Below, in pieces: positions 40,175-48,732 of a stretch of DNA of 64,000 nt. The notes under the pieces were generated by a model. That model saw only the letters and a program-made list of their open reading frames with translations. It searched no databases and was not told the DNA's origin. Source of the DNA: Seohaeicola saemankumensis (GTDB taxonomy: Bacteria > Pseudomonadota > Alphaproteobacteria > Rhodobacterales > Rhodobacteraceae); assembly GCF_042678485.1 (NCBI RefSeq), contig NZ_JBHTKR010000002.1, forward strand, positions 372,001-436,000, read 5' to 3'. Both the position numbers and the translations under genes were made by a program. Position 1 is the first letter of the stretch; every line of letters starts with the position of its first letter.

Positions 40175-41065
40175 TCAGCCAGCAGAACCTTCGTCGTTGT
40201 TACCATTTTCGCTGGGGCTGGACCCTTCGGAGCCGTTTCCGCCACCGTTGTTGCTGTCGCTACCCTTGCCGCCGCCGCCACCGTTGCCGCCGCCGCCGTC
40301 CTTGCCGCCGCCGCCGCTGTTGCCGCCACCGTTGCCGCCGCTGTTGCTGCCGCCGCCGTCCTTGCCGCCGCCGCCGCTGTTGCTGCCGCCGCTGCTGCCG
40401 CTGCTGCTGCCGCTGCTGCCGTTGTTGCCGCTGCTGCTGCCGCTGCTGCCGTTGTTGCCGCTGCTGCTGCCGCTACTGCCGTTGTTGCCGCTGCTGCTGC
40501 CGCTGCTGCTACCGCTGCTACCGCTGCTGCTACCGCTGCTACCGCTACCGCTGCTGCTACCGCTGCTACCGCTACCGCTGCTGCTACCGCTGCTGCTGCT
40601 ACCGCTGCTGCTGCTGCTACCGCCGCTGCTGCTGCTGCTGCCACCGCTGCTGCTACCGCCGCTGCTATCGCCACCGCTGCTGCTGCTACCGCTGCTGCCG
40701 TTGATGCCGCCACCGCCGAATTCCGCTTCGCCACCCAAGGCGCTTGCTGCTGCAGGATCCCCGATCGACGCGGTGCCGAAGTCAGCGAAGGCAAGCGCCA
40801 ATTCCGGGCACTGTTCCAGCCAGATCGCCAGGTTCCGTTCGTAGTTCGGATTGCTGCGGATGCTGGCCACAACCTCCGGCGTGAAGTCTTCAACGGTCAA
40901 ATCGCAGAATTCGACACCGTTGCGTTCGGCTTGTGCGGCCGAGTACTTGCTATAATACGCATCCGCGACAATCGGCACAGGCTGTGGTTGAGCACAGGCC
41001 GCAATGATTGTCAGCAAGCTGCCAGAGCACATGAAACCTATGAAACTTTTTTGTGTCGTGAACAT
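40175..41065 (-). CDS. Ser/Gly/Asn-repeat lipoprotein
   Basis: This 296-residue protein has a lipoprotein signal (FMCSGSLLTIIAAC, Cys about residue 24). A short folded region follows (about 25-120, with FCDLTVEDFTPEVVASIRSN). A long low-complexity part (about 125-290) made only of Ser, Gly, Asn and a few Lys/Asp ends the protein. The repeat includes three copies of the decapeptide NNGSSGSSSG. GGAG lies 8 bases before ATG 41065. It is anchored in a membrane and probably exposes a flexible tail. No homologous named family is recognised. The composition resembles surface linkers or secreted repeat proteins. Confidence 0.75.
   Translation of the reverse strand: MFTTQKSFIGFMCSGSLLTIIAACAQPQPVPIVADAYYSKYSAAQAERNGVEFCDLTVEDFTPEVVASIRSNPNYERNLAIWLEQCPELALAFADFGTASIGDPAAASALGGEAEFGGGGINGSSGSSSSGGDSSGGSSSGGSSSSSGGSSSSSGSSSSGSSSGSGSSGSSSGSGSSGSSSGSSGSSSGSSSGNNGSSGSSSGNNGSSGSSSGNNGSSGSSSGSSGGSNSGGGGKDGGGSNSGGNGGGNSGGGGKDGGGGNGGGGGKGSDSNNGGGNGSEGSSPSENGNNDEGSAG
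40398..40487. repeat. 30-base minisatellite, three tandem units
   Basis: Units at 40398-40427, 40428-40457 and 40458-40487 are identical except for one base in the third. Each encodes NNGSSGSSSG on the minus strand. Shorter degenerate GCTGCTACC-type repeats continue to about 40700. Confidence 0.85.
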
Positions 41066-41744
41066 CTGTTTCACTCCTATCAAATATCTGGAGCCAATGC
41101 TCCTGAGACGCGCCCCCATCTCTCAAGGCATCAACCTATCAATAAGATTAGGTATTGGAAAATGAAATGTGACTGAAAAAAGGCCGCCGTTGCCGTAATG
41201 ATACCGTAAATCGAAGGGATTACGACAATAAGTAGACAACCTTATCGTGTTGTTGCGGCCTTGGCCTGAGGCGGGTCGGTCGGGACCTGCCTGAGAATAA
41301 AACAAATATATTCAACAGTTTGAGGTCGGGTGTCGCTGATGTGCGAACCTTCGGCCGAGGTTAAGGAGGTCGATTCTGACACTTTAACCGTTAACGCCGC
41401 GCCATTTTTATCCCGCTTCTCGCCCCATTTGCGGCTGGTGTCGCAGGGTCTCAATTTACACGTAAAAGACGAATATATTGTTTCGGAAGGGCGTTCAATA
41501 CGACCAAAACTGCGAAATCATCCCACTGAACGCAGGCTGGTGATAAAGTTGTGTGGTGAATTGAGGGAGAGACTCACTATTCGAAGGCATGGGTCGATGT
41601 CAGGATTTTGGCGTTCTGACACCATTGATGATCAAAAATATATATCTTGGGGTAGACATTTTTGACGCCGCGTTGATCCCGTGCTGCGGGCGGTGCCCAG
41701 ACGGCATGTGGCCGGCGCTTGGCGCCGGCGGTCAGGCAATCAGA
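41066..41744. other. AT-richer gene-free spacer
   Basis: These 679 bases lie between the lipoprotein start and the Hpt gene end. Base use is visibly lower in GC than in the neighbours (for instance around 41285-41320 and 41455-41530). An open frame on the plus strand (41330-41665, GTG start) has no supporting motif or ribosome-binding site. A hairpin at 41711-41729 closes the stretch. It probably contains the lipoprotein promoter; nothing else is visible. Confidence 0.55.
41711..41729. terminator. Hairpin downstream of the phosphorelay operon
   Basis: GCCGGCGC (41711-41718) pairs with GCGCCGGC (41722-41729) with a TTG loop. It lies 16 bases after the Hpt stop when read on the minus strand. 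There is no U-tract, so it may act only as an mRNA end stabiliser. Confidence 0.4.
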
Positions 41745-42095
41745 TCAGATCAGGTCTTCCATCGCATCCAGAAGGTCCTCGATCGCGGGGCCGATCGTGT
41801 CCCAGTTCTGCAGCGGCGCCCCGGCGCCGATATCGGCCTTGAGACGCTGCTCGATCGACCGCGCCATGTCGCCGACCTCAGGGTATCCCAGTGTTCCCGC
41901 GACGCCTGCGATCTTGTGGGCGATCTGCGCGATCTCGGTCACCGCGGGGCCCGGCTCTTCGCCTTTGCCGATGGCGACGGTCAGCGCCTCGATCTGCAGG
42001 ATGCGGTCTGTTGTGAGATTGATGAAAACGTCATGCGCCGCACGCAGCACCTCTGGCAAGCCTGCGGGCAGTTGTTTGGAGGCGCTCAGGTTCAT
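41745..42095 (-). CDS. Histidine phosphotransfer (Hpt) domain protein
   Basis: The 116-residue helical protein is a single Hpt domain with phospho-His at residue 60 in AQIAHKIAGVAGTLGYPEVG, the family's HxxxGxxxxxG pattern. It moves phosphate between receivers in a phosphorelay. The start ATG at 42095 is 4 bases after the upstream response-regulator stop; a longer frame to 42131 overlaps that gene and is less likely. It is the last gene of the operon with two receivers. The hybrid kinase gene upstream supplies the other component. Confidence 0.9.
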   Translation of the reverse strand: MNLSASKQLPAGLPEVLRAAHDVFINLTTDRILQIEALTVAIGKGEEPGPAVTEIAQIAHKIAGVAGTLGYPEVGDMARSIEQRLKADIGAGAPLQNWDTIGPAIEDLLDAMEDLI

Positions 42096-42099
42096 CGCA

Positions 42100-43065
42100 T
42101 CAGTTCCACTGTTTCTGCGCGTTCTGTCCATCCTCGATCCCGATCTGCGCCGACATGCGGGCGCGGTCGAGAAGCGACGATACTTCGGCCCGCTGGCTGA
42201 AGATGCTGGCCGAAACCGGCCGTCCGACCTGGATCAGCGGGGTGGGCAGGCCCAGGCTGTTGTAAAGCTTCTGGTAGCTTGCGACGCCGTCGCGCACCTC
42301 GTCTTGCAGGCTTTTGGGGTCGCTGACGGCAGTACGGTTCGTGAGCACGACGAAATCGCCCTGGCCGGCATGGGCCATGCTGAAGGGCGAGGTCTTCAAC
42401 GCCTCTGCGATCACGGTCGCCACATTTGCGAGGTAGTCGATATAGCCGACGTGATCGGTCAGGCGGAACGCCTCGGATGCGTTGGTCACGGCAAAGCCCA
42501 TCGCGGCGTGACCGAAAAGCTGCAGGCGGTTCAGGGTCAGCAGGTGGTTCTGCATCGCCAGATATTCGACCATCCAACTGGCGCTGATCACCGACAGGGG
42601 GGCGTCGAACTTGATGTTGGATTTCGGCAGGTCGGACCAGGACTTCAGCTCGTCCAGCAGGTCAAGGGCACGTTGGCGTTCATCGACCAGCTGGCGCATG
42701 ACCTGAAGCCGCGCGCGCAGTTCGATCTCGTCCAGGGGTTTGGTGAAATAGTCGGTGGCGCCCGCGGCAAAGGCGCTATCGACATATTTCTTGTCGGCAA
42801 GCGAGGTCACCATGATGATCGGCGTCTTGCGATAGACAGACATGGCACGAATGCGGCGGCAAAGTTCGACACCGTCCACTTCGGGCATTTCGATGTCCAG
42901 AAGGAAGCCGTCGAACAATTGCGGGCTGTTGCGGATGACCTTCAATGCCGCAGATGCCGAGGGCACACTTGTCACATCGTTATAGCCCAGCTGCGCCAGG
43001 GTGCCCTGAAGCACCATCTGAAACGCGCGATCGTCATCGACGGCGAGTATTCGAAGGTCTTTCAT
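42100..43065 (-). CDS. Response regulator with a degenerate GGDEF-like domain
   Basis: The 321-residue protein has an N-terminal receiver (about 1-125; Asp 57 in FLLDIEMP, Thr in MVTSLAD, Lys in YFTKPLDE). The ~190-residue C-terminal part aligns by eye with a GGDEF fold: EAFRLTDHVGYIDYLANVA stands for the DxDxFKxINDxxGHxxGD region, and HAGQGDFVVL stands for RxGGDEFVVL. The signature is therefore GQGDF and catalysis as a diguanylate cyclase is unlikely. It may bind nucleotide or a protein partner. ATG 43065 begins the receiver; it is followed 4 bases later by the Hpt gene. Confidence 0.85.
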   Translation of the reverse strand: MKDLRILAVDDDRAFQMVLQGTLAQLGYNDVTSVPSASAALKVIRNSPQLFDGFLLDIEMPEVDGVELCRRIRAMSVYRKTPIIMVTSLADKKYVDSAFAAGATDYFTKPLDEIELRARLQVMRQLVDERQRALDLLDELKSWSDLPKSNIKFDAPLSVISASWMVEYLAMQNHLLTLNRLQLFGHAAMGFAVTNASEAFRLTDHVGYIDYLANVATVIAEALKTSPFSMAHAGQGDFVVLTNRTAVSDPKSLQDEVRDGVASYQKLYNSLGLPTPLIQVGRPVSASIFSQRAEVSSLLDRARMSAQIGIEDGQNAQKQWN

Positions 43066-43147
43066 CCTGCCTATCCTCTCAATTCTTTCATCGCAAATTG
43101 GCCGTCGAATATGTCGAGAGTAGGGCGAATTCAGTTCATTTTTCAAC

Positions 43148-43546
43148 CTATGCGGTGCTAATTTCGACCTCACGAGGGCGCCCCATGATGCCGCTGATTA
43201 CGGAAATAAACTCAGCACCGCGGATCGGCTTCGGCATGATGACATCTGCGGTGCTTCCCGTGGCGGGTTGCTTCAGGATTTCCGCCTCGGCGGTGAACCT
43301 GATCACCTTGGTGTCGCGATTTGCGGAATTCCCGGCCCTGAGGTGCCGGATCACCCTGTCTCCATTGATGAAAGGCATGTTCTGGTCGAAGATCATCAGG
43401 TCGAAATCCTGCATCAGCGCCAGTTCAAGCGCCTGTCGCCCGTTCGCTGCGACAGTCAGGTCGATTTCGACGAAGTCGCTCAGCAATGATCTCACGATCT
43501 GCTGGGTCACCTCGTCATCTTCTGCCAAAAGTATCCTGAATTTCAT
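43148..43546 (-). CDS. Single-domain response regulator
   Basis: The 132-residue CheY-like protein has the acidic pocket in LLAEDDEVT, phospho-Asp 54 in MIFDQNMPFING, a Thr in IRFTAEAE and the Lys in IMPKPIRG. There is no output domain. It lies 82 bases upstream of the GGDEF-like regulator on the same strand and 186 bases downstream of the large hybrid kinase. It probably acts as one receiver of this local phosphorelay. ATG 43546 gives a standard receiver N terminus (MKFRILLAEDD). Confidence 0.9.
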   Translation of the reverse strand: MKFRILLAEDDEVTQQIVRSLLSDFVEIDLTVAANGRQALELALMQDFDLMIFDQNMPFINGDRVIRHLRAGNSANRDTKVIRFTAEAEILKQPATGSTADVIMPKPIRGAEFISVISGIMGRPREVEISTA

Positions 43547-43732
43547 CACAAGCGTATCGACCTTCACAATTGAAGCTCGCCATATTACAGGCACAAAGCG
43601 GGTTTTCCGCTCTCGTTCGATAATTTAAACAACTTTATCTGGCAAAAAAAAGAAATTGATAGGGTCTTTGTGAACCCTTTCTTGCCGATGTGGCAAAGAT
43701 AACCCCTAAGGACGCGAGTCGCAGCCCCTTTT

Positions 43733-46700
43733 TCAACCTGTGGTCAGGGTCGTTATCGCGTGCAGCAGCTCGGCCCGCTTGAAGGGTTTCGCCAGATGCG
43801 TATCGAACCCGGCGATCAGGTAATCGGCGACCTGGTGCGGCATGGCATTGGCGGTCACCGCGATGATCGGGACCGGGTTCGCCCCTGTCGCATCCTCGTG
43901 GTCGCGGATTTCGGCCACGGCGCTGACACCGTCCAGAACCGGCATCGAGATATCCATCAGCACGATGTCAAAGGCCTGACCGCGCGCCAGGCTGGCGGTC
44001 CAGATGTCCACCGCCTCGCGGCCGTTTTCCACCATCGCGATGCTGATCCCGCTATCTGCCAGCATCTCCTCGATCACCAGGCGGTTGGTCTGGCTGTCAT
44101 CCGCGACTAGCACGCGCATATGCCCCAGATTGACCGGTTGCTCTTGCGCGATGCTGTTTGCGCCTTCCAGAAGCGGATCCACCGGTTCGGCGGCGGGCAG
44201 GGGTAGCAACACCCGGATCGCCGTGCCTTCGCCAGGGGTGCTTTCGACCGAGATATCGCCCTGCATCAGGCCCACCAGTTGCTTGACGATGGACATGCCA
44301 AGGCCCGTGCCGCCAAAGCGCCGCGTGATGCTGCCATCGGCCTGTTCGAAACTTTCCAGCATGCGCGCGATCTGCACCTGGGTCATGCCCATGCCTGTAT
44401 CGCTGACAACAATCTCGAGCGGGCTGCCCGGCTGGCATTGCATCGTCAGCGTGACCCGGCCGCGTTCGGTGAACTTGATCGCGTTATGCAGCAGGTTGTT
44501 CAGGATCTGGCTGATCCGGTGCGGATCGCCCAGAAGGGGCAGGGCGCAGCCGCTATTCGTGTGGACGCGGAATTCCAGCCCCTTTTCTTCGGCCCGGATC
44601 GCGTTGAGGGCCTGCACGGACTGTGCCACGTCATCAATCACAAAGGGAACCTGCTCAAGCTCCATCTTGCCGGCTTCGATCTTCGACATGTCAAGGATGT
44701 CGTTCAGGATGCTCAGCAGCGTTTCGCCCGAATTGCGGATCGTGCCGATCATCCGGCGCTGGCGATCCTCGGTCAGCATGCCTTCCAGCACTTCGGCCAT
44801 GCCCAGAACACCGTTCAAGGGCGTGCGGATCTCGTGGCTCATGTTGGCAAGGAACATGGACTTGGACCGGCTGGCCCCTTCCGCCTGCGCGCGCGCCTGT
44901 TCGAGACGCGTGGTGGCGGCCAGTTCTTCCGTGATGTCATTGAACGATGTGACGACGCGCAATTCGTCATTCTCGCCGCGAATGGCGATGGCATTGACCG
45001 AAAGGCAACGCCTTGTGCCGTCATCCCATTGAATGGCAAAGCGGACATCGCGCACCGCGGATCCCTGGGCGACGGCCAGCGAGAATGGCAACTCCTCGTC
45101 CGGGATGGGCGAGCCATCCAGGCGGGTCGACCTCCACCTGGGCGCGTTATAGGTCAGGCCGGTGATCTCGTCCCGCGTCAGGCGCAGGATCCGCTCTGCC
45201 TCGGAGTTGGCGTAGATGATCTGGCCATCGCCGTCCATGACCACGATTGCGGCGATACTGGCATCCATGACCTGTTCCAGGAAGGTCTTGCCGGCTTCCA
45301 GATCCTGTTCCAGCTTCTTGCGGTCCGAGATGTTCAGATGCACGCCCCCGATGATCTCGGGGCTGCCGTCGGCCGCGAACTGGGTGATCTGGCTGCGCGA
45401 CAGCACCCAGACCCAATGGCCATCCTTGTGCCGCATGCGGAATTCGCTTTCCGACAGGGCGGTGGCGTTATCGTCATGCACCTGGCTGATCGTGTCGAAG
45501 ACTTTCAGATCGTCCGGGTGCACCAGCTTGCGGAAACTCCACAGATCCAGCGGCGGCATGTCCGCTTCGCCATAGCCCAGGATCTGGCGCCATTGACCGG
45601 CGACGGTCAGCCTGTGCAGGGTCTCGTTCCATTCCCAGGTGCCGATCGCGGCGCCTTCCATGACCTTGGTCAGCTGCTTTTCGACGATATCGCGTTCAGC
45701 CAGCGCGCTGGTCAGTTCGGCATTGGCGGCATCAAGCGCCTTGATCTCGTTGCGCCGGTCGGTGATGTCGATGGCCACGGTGATGCAGCCCCCGTCCGAG
45801 GTGCGTACATTGATCCGCCTGACCCAGCGCCCATCGGGGAGTTGCACCTCATCCGCGAACCGTGGTTGGGCGTAGATCCGCATCCGATCTGCCAGGATCT
45901 TTTCGAGATCCGCGCCGGGGCCGCCCCCCGGCAATGTGCCCGTCGTCAATCCGTGACGCAGGATGTCTTCCAGTTTTGCCGCATCGACCAGGGCGGGTTC
46001 CATCGGCTTGAACATCTTCCGATAGGCGTCATTGGCGATGACCAGACGATCTTCGGAATCAAAGATGATCACGCTGTCGGGCAGGGCATTCAGCGCGTTC
46101 TCAAGTCTCTGGCGCATCGCGTTCGCCTCGGCGGCCAGGCGCGCGACCTCGACGCGCTGGCGCTTATGCTCGGTGATGTCGGTCTCGACCGTCACATAGC
46201 CCTGCAAAGTGCCGTCTATGCCGAACAGCGGCTGCACGTTGAAATCAATGACATAGCGGTTGCCGTGGCGGTCCTGGTTGACCGTTTCGCCGCGGAAGGG
46301 CTGATTGTTGTCCAGCGCCACGTCAAGGGCGTCAGCCGTTTCGGGATCGCTTTCGGGGCAACGCACCAGATCCCGAAAGCGCATGCCCCGCACTTCGTCC
46401 AGCGACCAGCCGCTTTTCTCGGCAAAGGCCCGGTTGAACCAGACGATATGCCGATCGCGGTCCAGCACGACCACGAAATTGGTCATGGCTTCGACGATCT
46501 TGCCCATCTTCATCAGTTCTTCGCGCTGCGCGGTGTCATTGGTGACATCGCGGATCAGCAGGATCGCGGTCGGCCGGCCACCGGGCAGCGAGGAATCCTT
46601 GCGCGTGGCTGCGACCTCGAAGATGCGGCGCTCGCCGGCGATCTCGAGCGGATAGCGTACACCGTCGATCCGGCCGACCTGCAGCACGCGTTCCAGAATG

Positions 46701-48214
46701 TCGCGCGCGACCTTTGCCGTGGCGGGCGGCAACACCTCGTCCACCGAGCGGCCTTCCAGCGTGCCCTCGACCGGAACGCGCAGATGCTCGGGCCCGGCGA
46801 CGAAGCCGGTATAGCAAGCGTTCTCGTCCAGTTCGAGCAGCAGATCGGGCATCGCGGACATGATCGCCTCGAACCTGCCCGCAGCCTCAAGGGCGGCCTC
46901 CTCGCGCAGGCGCAGGTCGGTCACATCCGATCCAACCCCGCGATACCCGGTGAACGTGCCATCGGCCGCCCAGACCGGCGAGGCGCTGAAGCGGAAAAAG
47001 GCCGGGCTTCCATCGTGATGACGCGCTTTGTAAACCAGGTCGCGAAACGGCTCGCGCGCTTTCATCTTCGCGCTGATCTGCAGATAGCCCGGATCGTCGG
47101 GGGCCACGCCGAGGATCTCGAGAAGGTCGTCGCGTTTCCGCCCGATCACCTGTTCGGGCTGCACCCCGTAGCGCGACACGTTTTGCGAGATATAGGTATA
47201 GCGGCCATCCTGGTCCTGTTCCCACAGCCAGTCATCGCTGATCCCGGATATGTCACTCAGCCGCGATGCGGCCGTGTCCCTTTCGGCCGAAGTCGCGTCA
47301 AGCCGCGCCCGGGCCACGGCCAGCTCTGCTTCGCGCGCCTTGCGCTCGCTGATGTCGCGGATCAGGAAGATGTACCCGCCCTGATCGTCATCCGTCGTCC
47401 CTTCGCGGCGCGAGACCGAGACCTCTACCCAGGTGTCCTGGTTGTCCGGTTCCAGCAGTTGCTCGACCCCGGTGATGGCCTTGTCACTGGTGACCTGCGC
47501 CATCATGCGGCGGTGTTCGGCGGCGATGTCGGGGCGCAGTACCTCTTCCAGGGTCTTGCCGATCATCGATTGCGGGTCCACGAACCAGCCGGTTGCACGA
47601 TTGTGCCGCGCCGCGCGATAGACACCGTCCATGTCGACCTCAAGCAGCAGGTCGGGCAGGGCGGCAAGCGTCTGTTCCAGTTTTTGCTTGGTCTGTTCCA
47701 GGTCGATGAACGACTGGCGGCGCATCAGCGAGGACTGGATGACATCACCCACGGCGCGCAGCAGCTGGATCTGTTCCTCTTGGAAGGGGGCTTCCTGCTG
47801 CGTGCGGTCAAGACCCGCAAAGCCGACAAGTCTGCCGTTGTCCTGGATCGGCACCATCAGTATCGACAGGATGTCCTGCATCTCCAGCTGGGCCTTGCAC
47901 GGGTCCGTATCGGGCAAATCCCTGGCCGCGGGAATGTGGACGACCTCGTCGCGGTCCAGCGAGTCGCGCCTGGATGACAGAAGCGATGTCGGCTGATTCT
48001 GCAGAAGCTGCCGCATGGGAGTCACGCCATCGGCGACCCATTCATGCGTCTTGTCCATGATGTCGTCTGACCGGAACAGGAAGACATAGGCCCGATCCGC
48101 CTGGCACATCGCGCCAATGCGACCCAGCATTTTCGTGATCGTATCATCAAGCTCTGATGCGGGGGTCCGCACCAGCTCGCTCAGACACGAGATCAAAAAA
48201 GTATCCTGCTTCAC
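43733..48214 (-). CDS. Hybrid sensor histidine kinase with GAF and seven PAS domains
   Basis: The 1493-residue cytoplasmic kinase has an N-terminal GAF domain (about 20-170), then seven PAS-type sensor repeats (starts near residues 180, 320, 450, 570, 695, 830 and 955). HisKA follows with phospho-His 1127 in NMSHEIRTPLNG, then the ATPase domain (NLLHNAIKFTERG, VVSDTGMGM, FGGTGLGMSIV). The C-terminal receiver has Asp 1421 in VLMDISMPVLDG. No membrane helix is visible, so it senses internal cues such as redox state, light or gas through the PAS set. GTG 48214 has AGAGGA seven bases upstream and starts the conserved region; an in-frame ATG at 48247 is possible. The downstream genes complete a phosphorelay. 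Confidence 0.9.
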   Translation of the reverse strand: MKQDTFLISCLSELVRTPASELDDTITKMLGRIGAMCQADRAYVFLFRSDDIMDKTHEWVADGVTPMRQLLQNQPTSLLSSRRDSLDRDEVVHIPAARDLPDTDPCKAQLEMQDILSILMVPIQDNGRLVGFAGLDRTQQEAPFQEEQIQLLRAVGDVIQSSLMRRQSFIDLEQTKQKLEQTLAALPDLLLEVDMDGVYRAARHNRATGWFVDPQSMIGKTLEEVLRPDIAAEHRRMMAQVTSDKAITGVEQLLEPDNQDTWVEVSVSRREGTTDDDQGGYIFLIRDISERKAREAELAVARARLDATSAERDTAASRLSDISGISDDWLWEQDQDGRYTYISQNVSRYGVQPEQVIGRKRDDLLEILGVAPDDPGYLQISAKMKAREPFRDLVYKARHHDGSPAFFRFSASPVWAADGTFTGYRGVGSDVTDLRLREEAALEAAGRFEAIMSAMPDLLLELDENACYTGFVAGPEHLRVPVEGTLEGRSVDEVLPPATAKVARDILERVLQVGRIDGVRYPLEIAGERRIFEVAATRKDSSLPGGRPTAILLIRDVTNDTAQREELMKMGKIVEAMTNFVVVLDRDRHIVWFNRAFAEKSGWSLDEVRGMRFRDLVRCPESDPETADALDVALDNNQPFRGETVNQDRHGNRYVIDFNVQPLFGIDGTLQGYVTVETDITEHKRQRVEVARLAAEANAMRQRLENALNALPDSVIIFDSEDRLVIANDAYRKMFKPMEPALVDAAKLEDILRHGLTTGTLPGGGPGADLEKILADRMRIYAQPRFADEVQLPDGRWVRRINVRTSDGGCITVAIDITDRRNEIKALDAANAELTSALAERDIVEKQLTKVMEGAAIGTWEWNETLHRLTVAGQWRQILGYGEADMPPLDLWSFRKLVHPDDLKVFDTISQVHDDNATALSESEFRMRHKDGHWVWVLSRSQITQFAADGSPEIIGGVHLNISDRKKLEQDLEAGKTFLEQVMDASIAAIVVMDGDGQIIYANSEAERILRLTRDEITGLTYNAPRWRSTRLDGSPIPDEELPFSLAVAQGSAVRDVRFAIQWDDGTRRCLSVNAIAIRGENDELRVVTSFNDITEELAATTRLEQARAQAEGASRSKSMFLANMSHEIRTPLNGVLGMAEVLEGMLTEDRQRRMIGTIRNSGETLLSILNDILDMSKIEAGKMELEQVPFVIDDVAQSVQALNAIRAEEKGLEFRVHTNSGCALPLLGDPHRISQILNNLLHNAIKFTERGRVTLTMQCQPGSPLEIVVSDTGMGMTQVQIARMLESFEQADGSITRRFGGTGLGMSIVKQLVGLMQGDISVESTPGEGTAIRVLLPLPAAEPVDPLLEGANSIAQEQPVNLGHMRVLVADDSQTNRLVIEEMLADSGISIAMVENGREAVDIWTASLARGQAFDIVLMDISMPVLDGVSAVAEIRDHEDATGANPVPIIAVTANAMPHQVADYLIAGFDTHLAKPFKRAELLHAITTLTTG

Positions 48215-48732
48215 GCCTGTTCCTCTTGACCGGACCGGATCAGGCATATGTGGCGGCCAAGATACGTGCCCCGGCCTTGTCCTGCCCGACGATGCGGCAG
48301 AGGCCCTATGCCCTGCGCGCCCGGAGGTCTTTTCAACTGCCTGCCCGGCACCTTGAAATGGGCCGGCAACCAAGGATCAATCGTTACAGTCGGCCGCGTT
48401 TGACGGCTGAAACCCAGGGCGAAACCGCCCTGCATCGAAGTCTTCTCCGTTTCAATAACGGTATCAGGTTGGCCCTGTCTACAACCATGGAGTGATGCGC
48501 GACCCACAGCTGTCCGAATGGCGCAAGGACAACACAATCACAGAGTTGAAAGGTGGTAAAGGGCGGGAACAATTTGATTTCAGGGTTTCTTTTGATGCGC
48601 CTTCCGGTCGCTCCGGCCCCGTTGCCGGGTGATGGCGGTGCCGCGTGGCAGGGCGGCGCATGCCTGCGTCGCGCCTTGCCAGTATCGGTGCAACCTGCAA
48701 CGCTGCGCGGGTCACGCAGGGAGGACACGATC
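48215..48732. other. Divergent spacer between the hybrid kinase and CoA transferase genes
   Basis: This 518-base stretch holds the two divergent promoters. Short open frames run through it on both strands but none has a good start or recognisable content. No repeat, tRNA or terminator was found. Confidence 0.6.

Noticed and set aside
40236..40700. Possible CRISPR array, because of regularly repeated units
   Set aside because: The units are contiguous coding triplet repeats with no unique spacers, and there is no cas gene nearby.
39902..41176. Long Ala-rich and Leu/Pro-rich open frames on the plus strand over the lipoprotein repeat
   Set aside because: They arise from the GCT/CTG triplet repeat read in other frames. 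The minus-strand frame has a ribosome-binding site, signal peptide and lipobox.
41330..41665. A 111-codon plus-strand open frame in the AT-richer spacer
   Set aside because: It needs a GTG start without a clear ribosome-binding site and shows no recognisable motif; kept only as a note in the spacer entry.
43630..43732. Short TTGCC-GGCAA hairpin after the hybrid kinase
   Set aside because: The stem is only five pairs and no U-tract follows on the kinase strand, so I do not call a terminator.
44279..47977. A 1232-codon open frame on the plus strand opposite the hybrid kinase
   Set aside because: It is the antisense shadow of a well-supported kinase gene. Its product is His/Arg/Gly-rich with no recognisable domain, a common by-product of high GC codon use.
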